Source: Ulota crispa
Taxonomy: Eukaryota > Streptophyta > Bryopsida > Orthotrichales > Orthotrichaceae
Length of the DNA stretch: 64,000 nucleotides
NCBI GenBank assembly: GCA_963920765.1
Contig: OY987246.1
Coordinates: 2,048,501 to 2,112,500 of the forward strand
Direction: 5' to 3'
Below the pieces are notes generated by a model. It had not been told where the DNA came from, did not search any database, and saw only the letters and a program-made list of their open reading frames with translations. This document shows positions 29,988-40,741 of this stretch, in pieces. The position numbers and the translations under genes are program-made. How positions within the stretch are numbered: the stretch's first letter is position 1; every line of letters begins with the position of its first letter.

Positions 29988-30413
29988 TCTATATTAATAA
30001 TAGAATACCAATTAGTCAATTAGGGTTGGGCATGACTAGGACAGTGTTGGGCATGAGTAGGAGAGAGTTGGGCATGACAAGGATCTAAAAGTTATAAATG
30101 GAATAAAATAAAATCACTTATGGCTTCACTAGACGTTAACAACAGGTCATTGGCAGTTGCACCGTCACTGGAAAATCACTTATGGCTTCACTAGAGGTTA
30201 ACATCAAGTCAATGGCAATTGCACTATCACTGGCAATTGCACCACAACTTTCTCTTGGCCAAAAGAAGGCATGGAGATAGGAGACACGGGGATAGGGGAC
30301 ACAAGGATAGGGGGTAGAAGGATAAGGGCATGGGGATAGGGGACACGGGGATAAGGGGCACAAGGATAAGGGGTGGGGGCATAATCCCGTTGGTACAATG
30401 GGTAGTATACTAG
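29988..30413 (+). mobile_element. Helitron-like element 2, tandem to element 1
   Basis: Starts TCTATATTAATAATAGAA directly after the CTAG of element 1; ends with hairpin CCCGTTGGTACAATGGG (30386-30402), then TAGTATACTAG, followed by T. These are the diagnostic ends of Helitrons (rolling-circle elements, insertion between A and T). Same organisation as element 1 with a shorter G-rich repeat (30275-30380). No Rep/helicase coding. Confidence 0.8.
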
Positions 30414-31195
30414 TACTATGTATTATAGTAGCTACGTCCTTTAAGGGTTAACTCACAAACGCCATCAATTGGATTCAAAGTAAATCCTCAATGTAAACCA
30501 CTTTGTGCATATACCCTCTCTCTACTTTATGTATTTAAAAACCCTTAAACCTTAAATCAACACAAGATTTTAAAAGGCATTCAAAGAATAAGCAAATCAC
30601 CTTGTTGTTGTCGAGTACCATCAAAAAATAGAGTTTTTCAAAGGAGGTTACGCAGCAATTGACCAGCTTGCATCCCAAATAAACTGGTCCTCCTCCTCCT
30701 CACCAAATTTCAATGCATGAAACATTCTCAAAATAGTCGCACTTTTTACATTCTCATTTTGCCAATTAGAGTGAGCAATTCCATGACTCATGCAGTGGTT
30801 AAAAATAAAGTTAACAGAATATGCTTTCTTAAAATAGCGGATTATTAGAAATCCCACATTTTTAATTCTCTTTCAACCAATCAAAGTGAGTAGCTCCATG
30901 ATTTATGTGGTGATTAACAGTAAGGTATAACAAATCACTCAAAGTTGCACTACCACACTTTCTCTCAATAAATTAGGTTGAGCCACTTCATTGGTTATTA
31001 ATAGTGGGTTGCTAGAAGTTCCACCACAACACTCTCTCAGTCAATCGGAGTGAATCAAAAGGTTGTATTCTATTCTTGGTTGTATTCTTCTATGTATAGA
31101 AAAGATTATATTTTATGATTTATAACAACTAAATATTAAATAGTGTAAAATATTATGAAATTAGTATGAGGCAACCTAAATGCACTATTAGTGTA

Positions 31196-31621
31196 GATTC
31201 TACATGCTCAATTTGTAACAAAGAATATCCCCAAGATAATAGGAGACACTTCTGGAGTGGTGCTTGTCTTTTTGGTTTAATTTACCATAAAATCTTCGTC
31301 ATAAGAATTGATGTATTTTGAAGTTGCGAATAATTATGGAATGTTGTTTTTATGGTTAAAGACTTGCTTGGTGACAATATGTGAATGGATTCTAACTTTT
31401 TGCACAAATAATCATTTCTAATATGAGATAGATCATCGAGCTCTTGTATTCCTCATTTGCACGTAAAAAAACAATAAACAATAAAGTTTTTGATTGAATT
31501 GATAATGTTTTGAATAGAAAACGCCATAAACAATAATCATGGATAAACCCAAATATAACTACATGAAATTGATGGCATTGTTGAGTAGAAGAATCCATCG
31601 AGATTTTCTTTAGAGATCCAA
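31196..31621. other. AT-rich spacer, nothing recognised
   Basis: About 430 bp, no gene or bounded repeat seen. Confidence 0.5.
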
Positions 31622-32505
31622 TTAACCCCTAAAATTCTTTCGTGTTTATAAGGTCAAATGGCTCAAAATTGACCTTTCTCAATAAAATGATTAGTAAATC
31701 AAAATTTTGAATTCCTTTTAGTAATTTAACTGTAATATCTATTTTGTCACTTACTTATGTACATCTTTTCAAAAATTCAAGCTTTGTGATGGCATACTTC
31801 ATTAGAATATAATACTCAAAGTAGGGGCAAAACTTTTTTTGAAGCTTCTCTAAGGTGTCAATTTGTTTTTTTAGTCATTCAAAATGATATCTTCCACTTT
31901 ATGAATTTCTTATGCAAATTAACTTTATTGTAGAGCATGAAGTTGGCTATATGCCTTACTAATTTCATGATCACCCAATGCTTAAAACATAATGATAAAA
32001 AAAATGAAAGCAAGAATTGCTTTGTTCAAATTGTCATTACACTAAGAAAACTTCACAAAAGAGATTCTTATAAAAATAAATCTTTATTACAAAGTTTGTA
32101 CGGTGTAAACCTAGAATATCATGTGGAGTACTTGCCAAAGTAGTTTTTTTTAAAATTAAAAAGTAAAATAGAAGTTATTACATAGTCAAGGAGAGTTGAT
32201 TGGAAATTTTGCCCATTGACCAAGCCATTGTAAAGTGCTTTTGAACACTATTTGGGCAACACCTTCCTCAATCCCTTTGTTTTTGAATTTTTTGAAGATG
32301 CTTGTGTTGACATGTAAATTGCATATGGTACCATATCTCACTCAAAAATGATTTCAATTCCACTTTTTTTGGGAGATATGCAAGCTTTTCAATATGAGCA
32401 CATACACCCTTATTTTCACAATCTTATCTTATGTATTTTCTTGGGAAATGCTTGCCCCAATATCCTAAAAGCCCAAAATGGGCTCCTTGGTCCTTTAGGG
32501 GTTAA
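31622..32505 (+). mobile_element. TTAA element, family A copy 3
   Basis: TTAACCCCTAAAATTCTTTC at the left, CTTGGTCCTTTAGGGGTTAA at the right; 884 bp, the same size as copy 1 (885). TTAA is intact on both sides. Non-coding. Confidence 0.9.
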
Positions 32506-32793
32506 TGACCTTAGGATATTGCCATGGATTTTTGTAGTTTTATGTTTACCCTGAGCATCATTTTGGATGTTTTTGTGCCTTTTGTGCCAAAATTAACTAT
32601 GATGGATTTGGTCCTTAAATGATAATCCGCATACTTCTTTGATTTGCAAATAAGTTGAGAATATATGCAAAAAATTTGAAAAGCACATACAAAAAATTTG
32701 AAAAGCACATACAAAACGTGGGAATAGCTTCAAATGTCCAAAAACATAAAAAGTTCATAATTACATGAATTGTCCATGGGTAGTTAAGTATAT
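32506..32793. other. AT-rich spacer with a short tandem duplication
   Basis: Contains two copies of a 24-bp unit (AAAAAATTTGAAAAGCACAT) at about 32668-32715. No gene. Confidence 0.5.
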
Positions 32794-33174
32794 GGAATTA
32801 CTAAAATCACACCCCAAATTGTTAAATTGAGACTTTAAGGTGCACCTTGAACATGCAAATTGAGAGTCATGACATTACCATTTCCTTAAAAGAAAGAAGA
32901 ATCAATACAATATTTACTAAATCTTTATTCCACAATTATTTTTTGTATTTTCCTTCTAATCCTACTTCATGTAATTTCAAAGGCTTATATGTTCAATTGC
33001 ATGTTAGAGCACCCCCAAATTATATGGATAGAGCCCTAGATTAATAGAGGTGAAACAACTCCTTAATTCCAAATCAAGGATTTTATTATTAAATCCTCAA
33101 CTTTACATGCTCAAGGGCCAAGGATCACCTTAGGTTGTTTCTTTAACAATTTGGGGTGTTATTTTAGTAATTCC
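32794..33174. mobile_element. P-family TIR element, copy 2
   Basis: Left GGAATTACTAAAATCACACC, right GGTGTTATTTTAGTAATTCC; arms continue through CCAAATTGTTAA. 381 bp, non-coding. Ends resemble those of 14161-14568 (GGAATTACT ... AATTT.GGGTGT). Confidence 0.75.
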
Positions 33175-34109
33175 CCAAATGTAGACTATCATATTATTAT
33201 ATGTACTAAAAGCATCTCAAAATCAGATTTTAGTTGAGATTTTAAACCTCCATTTTCTAAAAGACTTTGAATACATAGAATAAAGCTCAATGAAGTAAAA
33301 ATGATGATAAAACCATATACAAATACTAAAAAATATTGCAACTTCGACTAATGAGTATAAACTTTTGCAAATCTTTAGAGTTTCTCATGTGCTACATTTA
33401 GCTTACAATTACTATATATGTATATACATACACATATACATATATAGAGGCTTTTTGTTGAAGCTATGATGATATCCTAGCTATAATGATATCCTGGTGT
33501 TGAGCAAAGTTTAATAAAATCGTTTGTTGTCAAAGAAAATATTGTATTGTAATTTTTGAAACATGTTGTCATTGATTTCCGTTTGCATTCGTTAATATCA
33601 AAGTTACATCAATGAATAAAATACTCTAACTTGCCCTATATTTTTTACACATTGAATACCTCAACCACCACACACAAAATGATTGTGATTTTATTTAATC
33701 AAGCATTGTTTATCTTTGTTCACTTATAATAGAAAAATATGAAAGATCAAATGTACTTTTATGTTAGGACATTTTATCACTGGATGTTCAGCAATAAAGA
33801 TTTGCAAAGAGAAAAATATTCTTGCCTTTGATGGTCTCATAGTATATATGATTAAATGGTTCTGACTTTGTGTAAAAAGAAAACCATATTTATGCAATAC
33901 AGCACAAAAATACTACTTCCTAAATTGCATGTGCAAAACCCTTTAACGATCTTGCGCTTCACAAAACAACCTTTAGTGGTTGCTTGAAGTTCTAATAATC
34001 ATGTTACAAACTCTTTTACTACCAATTTGCCACTTTTGGATATGTTTTACAAATTGAAAAGCTTAGGTGATAACTATAGGAGGCGACTAGCTAGATACAC
34101 TCCAGTTGC
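33175..34109. other. AT-rich intergenic DNA, nothing recognised
   Basis: About 0.9 kb without a gene; a TA/CA microsatellite at about 33410-33447. Confidence 0.5.
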
Positions 34110-35102
34110 TAGGGAGACACCCTATAGCTTAACCTATTAAATTTGAGATTATTATTATGTTGAAATATAGTGTAAAATTTAAAAAAAAATAGCACACATC
34201 TGCATCTGCAAGTGTTGTAAACATACCACAAATATGTCTCATTTGTGACATGGTAAAAACTTAAACTTATAAATGAAGGGAGTCATTAGTTTAAGTCTTG
34301 ACCATGTCACAAATGAGACATATTTGTTGTATGTTTGCAACACTTGTAGATGCAAATGTGTGCTAAAATATTGTTTTGATTTTATTTCATTTTTCAACGT
34401 AATAATAATCTCAAGTCTAATCCCAAATCAACACTAAGGATAGAATGTGTCCTCAACCAATTTTTGAAGTTAAATAAAACCTTACCAAAATACTATTTTT
34501 AGCAATTTATTTTTTTGAAAAAATATTTTCGAAGTTTAGTTTTAGCTTCAACAATCTAGTTTTGCAAATGATTGATTATGATTTTTCTATGCAAGATTTT
34601 GTGCATGGGTGTCCATTGCAATCTTGACTTTATGTAGTATTGAAGGCTCTCGGGAATGAGCCTCAAATACACTAGATCTTTGAGAAGAAATCACATTAGA
34701 AATTCATTTAATAAAATTGTAGAGTAGACTTGAATTAACAAGTCATAAATTGATTGGGGCTATAAATGTTAGGCCCTTTAATCTCATATTTTTTTAGTGA
34801 CCAAATTTTTAAATTTAACATGTAAAAAGAACATTGAAAGACTTCAAATCACTTTCACAATTTTAACACCCTCATGATCAAACATTATAATTTTTTAATC
34901 CATAAGAAATATTGTTGTGTTTTCTTTTCTAATGTGATCTCTAACATGTCTAGTTTTATTTATACGGTTACAATTTCAAAAGAATTTGATAGAACTTTTC
35001 AAAATGTTGACTTTTTATTCAAATTAGAGCAAATTCCTAGAAGCTCAAGAAATTCTAAGGTCGTTTTGGGGTTAAGAGGTTGGGCTATAGGGGTGTCTCC
35101 CT
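34110..35102. mobile_element. R element: long-arm inverted repeat, split by a family C insertion
   Basis: Ends TAGGGAGACACCCTATAGC (left) and TATAGGGGTGTCTCCCTA (right). Inner arms of over 100 bp pair, for example AAATATGTCTCATTTGTGAC with GTCACAAATGAGACATATTT. The right arm is interrupted at a TTAA by 34417-35075. Non-coding. Confidence 0.75.
34417..35075 (+). mobile_element. TTAA element, family C copy 2, nested in R
   Basis: Left CTAATCCCAAATCAACAC (decayed TTAACCCCTAAATG...), right GTTTTGGGGTTAA; 659 bp, homologous to 21055 and 59831. The uninterrupted left arm of R shows TTAA at the matching position. An 85-codon frame (34874-35131) spans the end and is not conserved. Confidence 0.8.
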
Positions 35103-35103
35103 A

Positions 35104-35598
35104 CTCATCCCAAAATGGGATAACCATGTAGAGAATATGCATGCATATATCGGATGAGGTGTCATGCTCTCATTCGTAGCAAACAGAACCCAGTTGAATC
35201 TTGCAGCTCAATTTGCAAGCTGGGTAAAGTCAAAGTCAATTACATACGAAGTGAGAGTACGTATTTTACTCCTCACCGTGGATTGGGACCACTCAAAGTG
35301 CTCCCCGAAAATCCTCACCGTAGGATGAACCGAAGAAGGACTACCGGATCGGACAATCTTCGGTGTGGCATTCAACTCAAACTGTCCTTCCGAACCTGTC
35401 GACGAGCCTTCGGTTTGCTACAAGATTTAGAGGGTAGGTGCGTGAGTAGGTACGTGAAACGCCCTATCTAGTGTAGGAAACGGTCTCAATACTGTCCGCA
35501 GAAGTTGAGGGTATCGTATCTCAGCTTTACGGTATCTTGGGTGAACATACCCATCGAAGCGTACTCAGCGCAGCTCAGCAAAATGAATGGAAAGTAAT
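35104..35598. other. GC-richer island of unknown origin
   Basis: About 480 bp (35110-35590) with clearly higher GC than its surroundings and a 105-codon + strand frame (35154-35471), also partly open on the minus strand. No family recognised. It could be a gene fragment or captured DNA. Confidence 0.35.
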
Positions 35599-35607
35599 TT
35601 AAAATAG

Positions 35608-35931
35608 GGAAAATTTCATGGATACCTTTGAAGTTTGCAATATTTGCATAGATATCCAGGGTTTTCCAGAAATTGCACACATATCCTTGAATCACAATTT
35701 TAGGCATTTTTTCTGTTGTGCATGTCACTTTCTTCTCTGTTAGTGCGGGGATTGCTCTTTTTTGTTTTGGTTTTATTGCTCTCCTTGCTTCAATATGGTT
35801 GCAAAGGAAGTAGCTAGCACAACAAAACAAACACCTATGATCATGATCCAAGGGTATTTGGGCAATTTTTGAAAAATCAAGGGTATCTATACAAATAAGG
35901 CAAACCTCAAGGGCATCCATGACATTTTCCC
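35608..35931. mobile_element. Q-family TIR element with 9-bp target duplication, copy 2
   Basis: Left GGGAAAATTTCATGGATACC, right GGCATCCATGACATTTTCCC. Flanks TTTAAAATA (35599-35607) and TTTACAATA (35932-35940): 9 bp, one mismatch. 324 bp. Shares TTCTGTTGTGCATGTCAC-type interior with 24721-25025. Confidence 0.85.
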
Positions 35932-35959
35932 TTTACAATAGTACCTTTTAACATGACGC

Positions 35960-36690
35960 TTAACCCTTAAATGCCCAAGGCACCAAATTTAGGCGCTTAG
36001 GAAACTTTGAAACCTTGCTGCTGAAAGTAGAGATTTGATTGTTTTACGGGATTTTCTTTTGGAGAAGTTGTGGGCTGAAGTTAGCTTTAGCATTCAATTT
36101 TATTGTCCTTCATATCTTACTCCAATTGTTTTTGGTGGAAGCTAAATTGCAAACATATCTCTTGCGCACCAAAAAGTGTGACAAATAATGTCACTAAAAA
36201 GCCTATGACAAGCTACCACATTGAAAAAATGGGCAACAAGTTGAGAATAAAATGAAGATTTTCCTTGGACACTTCCTTAGATACTCCATAATGAAATACA
36301 AACAAGGAGGGTGAAAGCAAGAAGAACTAAATGAAAATGAGACATATATTGGTAAAAACTTCATGTGCAAAACATCTTTACACCCATTCCTCTTCTTTGG
36401 AGATGAAAAAGATAATTTCTCAATGTTCAAATAATAGGATTTTCCCAAATCAAGGACGGAGTGGCATATCCCCATTCTTTGAAGATTAAGAATGGGGTGA
36501 AGGTGTGACCACCCTTGCCACAGATTATGGAGCCTCCAAATCTATTGATTTGACTTGATTCAAAAGAACATAAACATTTGAAAATGAAACCATAGACCAA
36601 AGCGTTGTAGAATCAAAGAGAAACTTAAAAAAGAATTTGGAATTGTTGAGTTTGATTGTTCAAAGACAAGGCTAGCATTTAAGTATATGC
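35960..36690 (+). mobile_element. TTAA element, family G copy 1 (right end unclear)
   Basis: TTAACCCTTAAATGCCCAAG at the left, homologous to 45793 (GGCTGAAGTTAGCTT, CAAGTTGAG). The right end is not clear; GGCTAGCATTTAAGTATA near 36687 may be a decayed terminus. Confidence 0.5.
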
Positions 36691-37428
36691 ATGATTCACA
36701 CTAGTACAGTTACCTGTCTTATCACATGCTTTTTTGAACCTCATGTGAGTACTGAGGTAAGGTTTAGAGGTGACCGTGACACGGTAAAATTAAAATCTTC
36801 ATGACTTTGATTGTTTGCACAATTATAAGGAACTTGTATATTGCACCTACCTATGATCTACGTAGCATGGCAAATGATTTCAAAAAATAAAAGGAGTTTG
36901 GAATAGACGTGGGATAACCACAGTCATTTATCTTCAAAATGGGGTAATTCACATCCTTCAAGTCATGTAAATTCATTTACCAAGGTAAATGCAAGTTTGT
37001 GCTTAATCCCCATCCATCCACCCCCTTCTTACTTGCCAATCCGGTACTAATTACTCAATGGACAAGTAAGGGGGGGCATTTGTTTATAAGTATAAGATGG
37101 GGTAATTCACATCCTTGAAGTTATTTGAAATTTACATAATATCAAGATATATAATTGGTATTAGTTTTCTGTGCTAGAATTAATTTTCCATTACTTATTT
37201 GAATATTCCTACATACCTTAGTGCATCTTAACTCTTTTCCAAAGCATATTTATGCTATGTAGAAATGCATGAAAATTATTTCAAATGAAAACAATTAGTC
37301 TAACACAACAAGAGAGAAATTGTTTCAAATTTGGAACTCTAAAAACTTTCTTTCAACATCAAAATGTCTATTTTTACAAAAACAACACATATTGTCTATT
37401 GTCCTAATAGCACCATTAGTAAACCACT
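36691..37428. other. AT-rich intergenic DNA with a local direct repeat
   Basis: GGGGTAATTCACATCCTT occurs at about 36944 and 37086. No gene. Confidence 0.45.
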
Positions 37429-38344
37429 TTAACCTCTAAAGGCCCAAGTGGTCCCTTGAGGGCCAAGTGGGGTTTCACACATGTACCTACAGCTAAACTA
37501 TTTTATGGGATTTTCTGAAATTTTTATTCAAGATGAGGAATTCAAAGATCTACGTGGGCATCTAATTTTTTCTTCATTCCAACATTTATTGAAGAAGTTA
37601 TGCATGAATAACTAAAAAATAGGGGAGAAACAAGCATCCAAAAAAATTGCGTTTTTTTAAAAATAAACATCTGAAATTGGTTCTTTAGATTTTTATATAT
37701 GTGGGAAGCTTTGAATCATTCAATATTGATTGATGAGATGAAAGTTATGAGAAGTTTTAGTTTGCCAGTAGGTATGGGGCTTCCAAACCTCCATTTCATT
37801 TGCCCCTTGTAAAATTTGGTGCTTTACTTTTTTGAGCAATTTGTGTTTTTTTTTTCACATGTTTTTTCCCACATTGTAATAGACTAAGCTTCCTTGGTTT
37901 TCACCATTTGGATCAAAGTAACTCACATTTCTCAATTTTACATAAATTTGCCAATTGTGCCTAGTGTATATGCAAATTTCATGGCCTTACAGCATTGCAA
38001 GATTTTACAAAGTATGATTCACACCTCCAATTCATTTGAAAATTCTCTCACACATACCTAAATCTCAGTCTTACGTAGAGCAATTTTTTTGATACAGGAG
38101 TGGTCAAAGGCTTTTGAATGTTTTGGGCAACACGGAAAAAAACTTTTTTTCACTTCAGATGTCAATATCTTACTCCTCTACATCTTGAATGAGCAAACTT
38201 TTTCCCACAAGTACCTCCCATAATCTAGGGCAAGATCTTACAGTTGGATTTTTGAAAAAAAACTTTATTTCCTACCATTCTATTTATTCCCCCAAAAGTG
38301 GCAATTTTCAGTCACAAAAAAGGGCTTGGGCCTTTAGGGGATAC
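37429..38344 (-). mobile_element. TTAA element, family E copy 3 (inverted)
   Basis: Left TTAACCTCTAAAGGCCCAAG, right GGGCCTTTAGGGGATAC (TTAA lost). 916 bp, reverse orientation relative to 23057 and 25096 (here ACAAGTACCTCCCATAATCT). Confidence 0.75.
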
Positions 38345-38547
38345 CAAACACTTGGCACATGGTAACACACAAAAAGCTATCATATATATAAGAGATTTCC
38401 TTAACATTTTATTTTCTTTTGGCACATTCAATTGATTGTCACAACGTAATGGTAGCAAGGAGTAGCCATATTGACTCTACACCAACATTATTTTATTGTA
38501 CAAAAAAATTCATCACAACAATAGTGGAAATTTTGATTCTCTTGTGA

Positions 38548-39004
38548 TTAAGGCCGCTTTGCACTATGGCTGAAGGTCGAGAGGTAGTCGATTTCCACCA
38601 ATCAAATTTCAAGAAACCAAGACTTTGGCCTCTTGACCTTTCACACTAGAGGCCAAAGTCCAAAGTCCCTCATTTCCCATGACATCACTCTTTCATCCAA
38701 AACAATTGCCTCTCAAGAAAAAATTCGGTCAGGGAAAAATAAAGATCCAAACTATAATTGAGAGGCCGTCAATTTTTTTTTCCATAAAATAATCAAAAGC
38801 CAATAAGATCTTGGCCATTAGATTTGGAAGGTCTAATAAATGTTATGACTTTGGACTTTGAGCTTAAACTTTGGAGGCTTCACACTAAGGATAGCCAAAG
38901 GTGTCAAAAACTATATTTTATTACCTATTTTCAGCCCATTTATTTGGCCTCTCAACAAAGTTTGGCCACTCAATCCCAAGGCCTCTCCACTCGGTTGGCC
39001 ATAA
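38548..39004. mobile_element. O-family repeat, copy 1
   Basis: Homologous to 61526-62030: shared CACACTA(G/A)AGG(C/T)CAAA, ATATTTTATTACCTATTTT-type and CCACTCAATCCCAAGGCCTC segments. Left end GGCCGCTTTGCACTATGGCT. Class unassigned; the right end is truncated at the next element. Confidence 0.5.
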
Positions 39005-39155
39005 GGTAGGAGGTTCTAAAATGGTGCACTACTCTAAAACGGTGCACTTCCTCAAATGTAATCAATTTGTACATGTTATTTTCATAGCCCTTCAACAATG
39101 TACAAGTGATGTACATTTGAGGAGGTGCACCACTTTAGAGCACCTATGACCTTTC
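39003..39155. mobile_element. AAGGTAGGAGG TIR element (about 150 bp)
   Basis: Left AAGGTAGGAGGTTCTAAAAT then GGTGCAC; right GTGCACCACTTTAGAGCACC then TATGACCTT, inverted. Inner arms CTCAAATGTA / TACATTTGAG pair as well. Abuts the O repeat. Confidence 0.6.
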
Positions 39156-39229
39156 CACTTCAATATTTCATAACCAAGTCCACAAAACTCCAAAAATTAT
39201 GAAATATCTTGGGTTAGATGCCATGTACA

Positions 39230-39806
39230 ACGTTTCTACAAGATTTGTTTTAGTGATTATTATTATTTTAAAACTCTTATTGAAGCCTAGTTTCAACATC
39301 AAGAGTCTGATTTTGAAAATGAATTAAAGTGATTTGTCTATTCAAGATTTTGTGCAAGGGTGTCCATTGCAAGTCTTCACTTTCTAGTGTTGAAGGCTCT
39401 TGGAAATGAGCTTTAGGTACACTAGAACTTAGAGAAAAATTCATATAAAAAATTTGTAAAATAGATTTTGAGAAGCTGTAAATTGATTGGAGTCAAGCAT
39501 GTTATACTTTACATACTCATATTTTTTGGTACCCTCAATTTTAGGTTTGAGATGCAAAAAGAGGATTAAAAGGCTTCAAATCACTTTTGCAATTTTAGCA
39601 CCCTCATGATCAAACATTATAATCTTTCAATCCATAAATGATATTGTTGTGATTTCTTTTCCTATGTGATCTATAACATGTCTACTTTGAATTTGTACGG
39701 TTGCACTTTAGAGAAATTTGATAAGATTGATCAAAATGCCGACATTTTTTTCACTTTCAAGCAAATTCTAAGATACTCCAAACTACCATGGGCAGTGAGG
39801 GGTTAA
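39230..39806 (+). mobile_element. TTAA element, family C copy 3 (left end not found)
   Basis: Homologous to the family C interior (ATCAAGAGTCTGATTTTGAA, ATTTTGTGCAAGGGTGTCC) and ends GTGAGGGGTTAA. The left terminus is decayed or deleted. Confidence 0.65.
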
Positions 39807-39857
39807 GCTTGAACTTCTAACACAAGTAGGAATTGAACAACAAATATGATGAGCCTC

Positions 39858-40089
39858 TTAACCCCTGAACGTCACAAAAGCCCTTTGCGGCCATATGTAT
39901 GGTTGTATGTATAGACGTACTTGAGCTACTCTGAGGGCTTTCCAATTTTTTTTATGCACCCACCATCATACAACCCTTCAATATGTACGGTTGTAACACT
40001 TAATTTCCAGTTGATGCAAACATATGAATATTGGTTGTGACCATATTTGGTACTGTATCTCCTGAGCCCAAGGGTCCTTCAAGGGTTAA
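39858..40089 (+). mobile_element. TTAA element, family B copy 2 (232 bp)
   Basis: TTAACCCCTGAACGTCAC at the left, GTCCTTCAAGGGTTAA at the right. Opposite orientation to, and nearly a mirror of, the copy 11 bp to the right. Confidence 0.9.
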
Positions 40090-40100
40090 AAAGGTCCTTC

Positions 40101-40332
40101 TTAAACCCTAAAGGACCCTTGGGCTCTAGAGCTACAGTATCAAATACGGTTGCAACCAATATTCATATGTTTGCATCAACTGGAAATTAAGTGTTACAAC
40201 CGTACATATTGAAGGGTTGTATGATGGTGGGTGCATAAAAAAAATTGGAAAGCCCTCAGAGGAGCTAAAGTACGTTTATACATAAAGCAATACATACGGA
40301 CGCAAAGGGCTTTTATGGCGTTCAAGAGTTGA
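40101..40332 (-). mobile_element. TTAA element, family B copy 3 (232 bp)
   Basis: TTAAACCCTAAAGGACCC at the left, TTCAAGAGTTGA at the right. Together with copy 2 it forms an inverted pair of about 475 bp; the right TTGA is shared with the next element. Confidence 0.85.
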
Positions 40333-40741
40333 CCCCCTAAACGACCCAGCGTGCCGCTGCGGCCAAAATAGGGTATTTTTCCCGTATTTAGAGGTGTTGT
40401 TGTTTTGGATTTCGCTTGGATTTTTGAGGGTTGTGTATTGCTATTCATCTCCACCTTTTGCGATGTTCGGCATGTTTTTGCGATTGTTTTTCTGACTTTG
40501 CGAAGCGTTTGTATTGGAAGTGGGCTACAAATATGTAACTAGAGCGTATCTGTGGCTTACGGATCCCTGCGGTGAATCCCCGAAATGAACACGCTGCCGA
40601 AGCGCCTAGTGCAAGCACTCTCATCTAACTGCTCGGATTCACAATCCGTGTCAAGAAAAGAACAAAAATCAGATTTATGTCATCATAGAATTACAATACA
40701 GGCAGGATTTTACGGTTTCCCTGTGCTCGTTTAAGCGTTAA
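40329..40741 (+). mobile_element. TTAA element, unassigned, about 413 bp
   Basis: Left TTGACCCCCTAAACGACCCA, right GTGCTCGTTTAAGCGTTAA. The ends are imperfect inverted copies (CTAAACGA / TCGTTTAAG). GC-richer interior; no coding sequence recognised. Confidence 0.55.

Larger units (their letters stand above)
29208..30451 (+). mobile_element. TTAA element, family I copy 2, interrupted by Helitrons
   Basis: Left TTAATCTTTGAACGACCAAG, right GTCCTTTAAGGGTTAA. The left 200 bp align with 27190-27410 and the last 35 bp with the end of that copy; the rest (29412-30413) is two Helitrons. Confidence 0.75.
29093..31100 (-). mobile_element. Probable Helitron on the minus strand, interrupted
   Basis: Minus-strand 3' end at 29093: hairpin CCGCTGGTACAACGGG (29105-29120) followed by TACATATACTAG then T, the expected Helitron 3' structure. 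A candidate 5' end TCTATACATAGAAG lies at 31087-31100. The interior holds the TTAA element 29208-30451 and a degenerate tandem repeat of about 100 bp (about 30730-31070; units with TCTCWNTCAAYCAATCNRAGTGAG). The 5' end is an inference. Confidence 0.5.
28862..31195. mobile_element. N-family element N3, split by nested insertions
   Basis: Left TACACTAAATAGTGCATTCA, right GGCAACCTAAATGCACTA ... GTGTA. Compared with N1 (297 bp) the interior holds about 2 kb of later insertions: a probable minus-strand Helitron, a family I TTAA element and two tandem Helitrons. Confidence 0.75.

Noticed and set aside
35154-35590. Organelle DNA insertion
   Set aside because: The composition suggested it, but no plastid or mitochondrial gene could be recognised in any frame.
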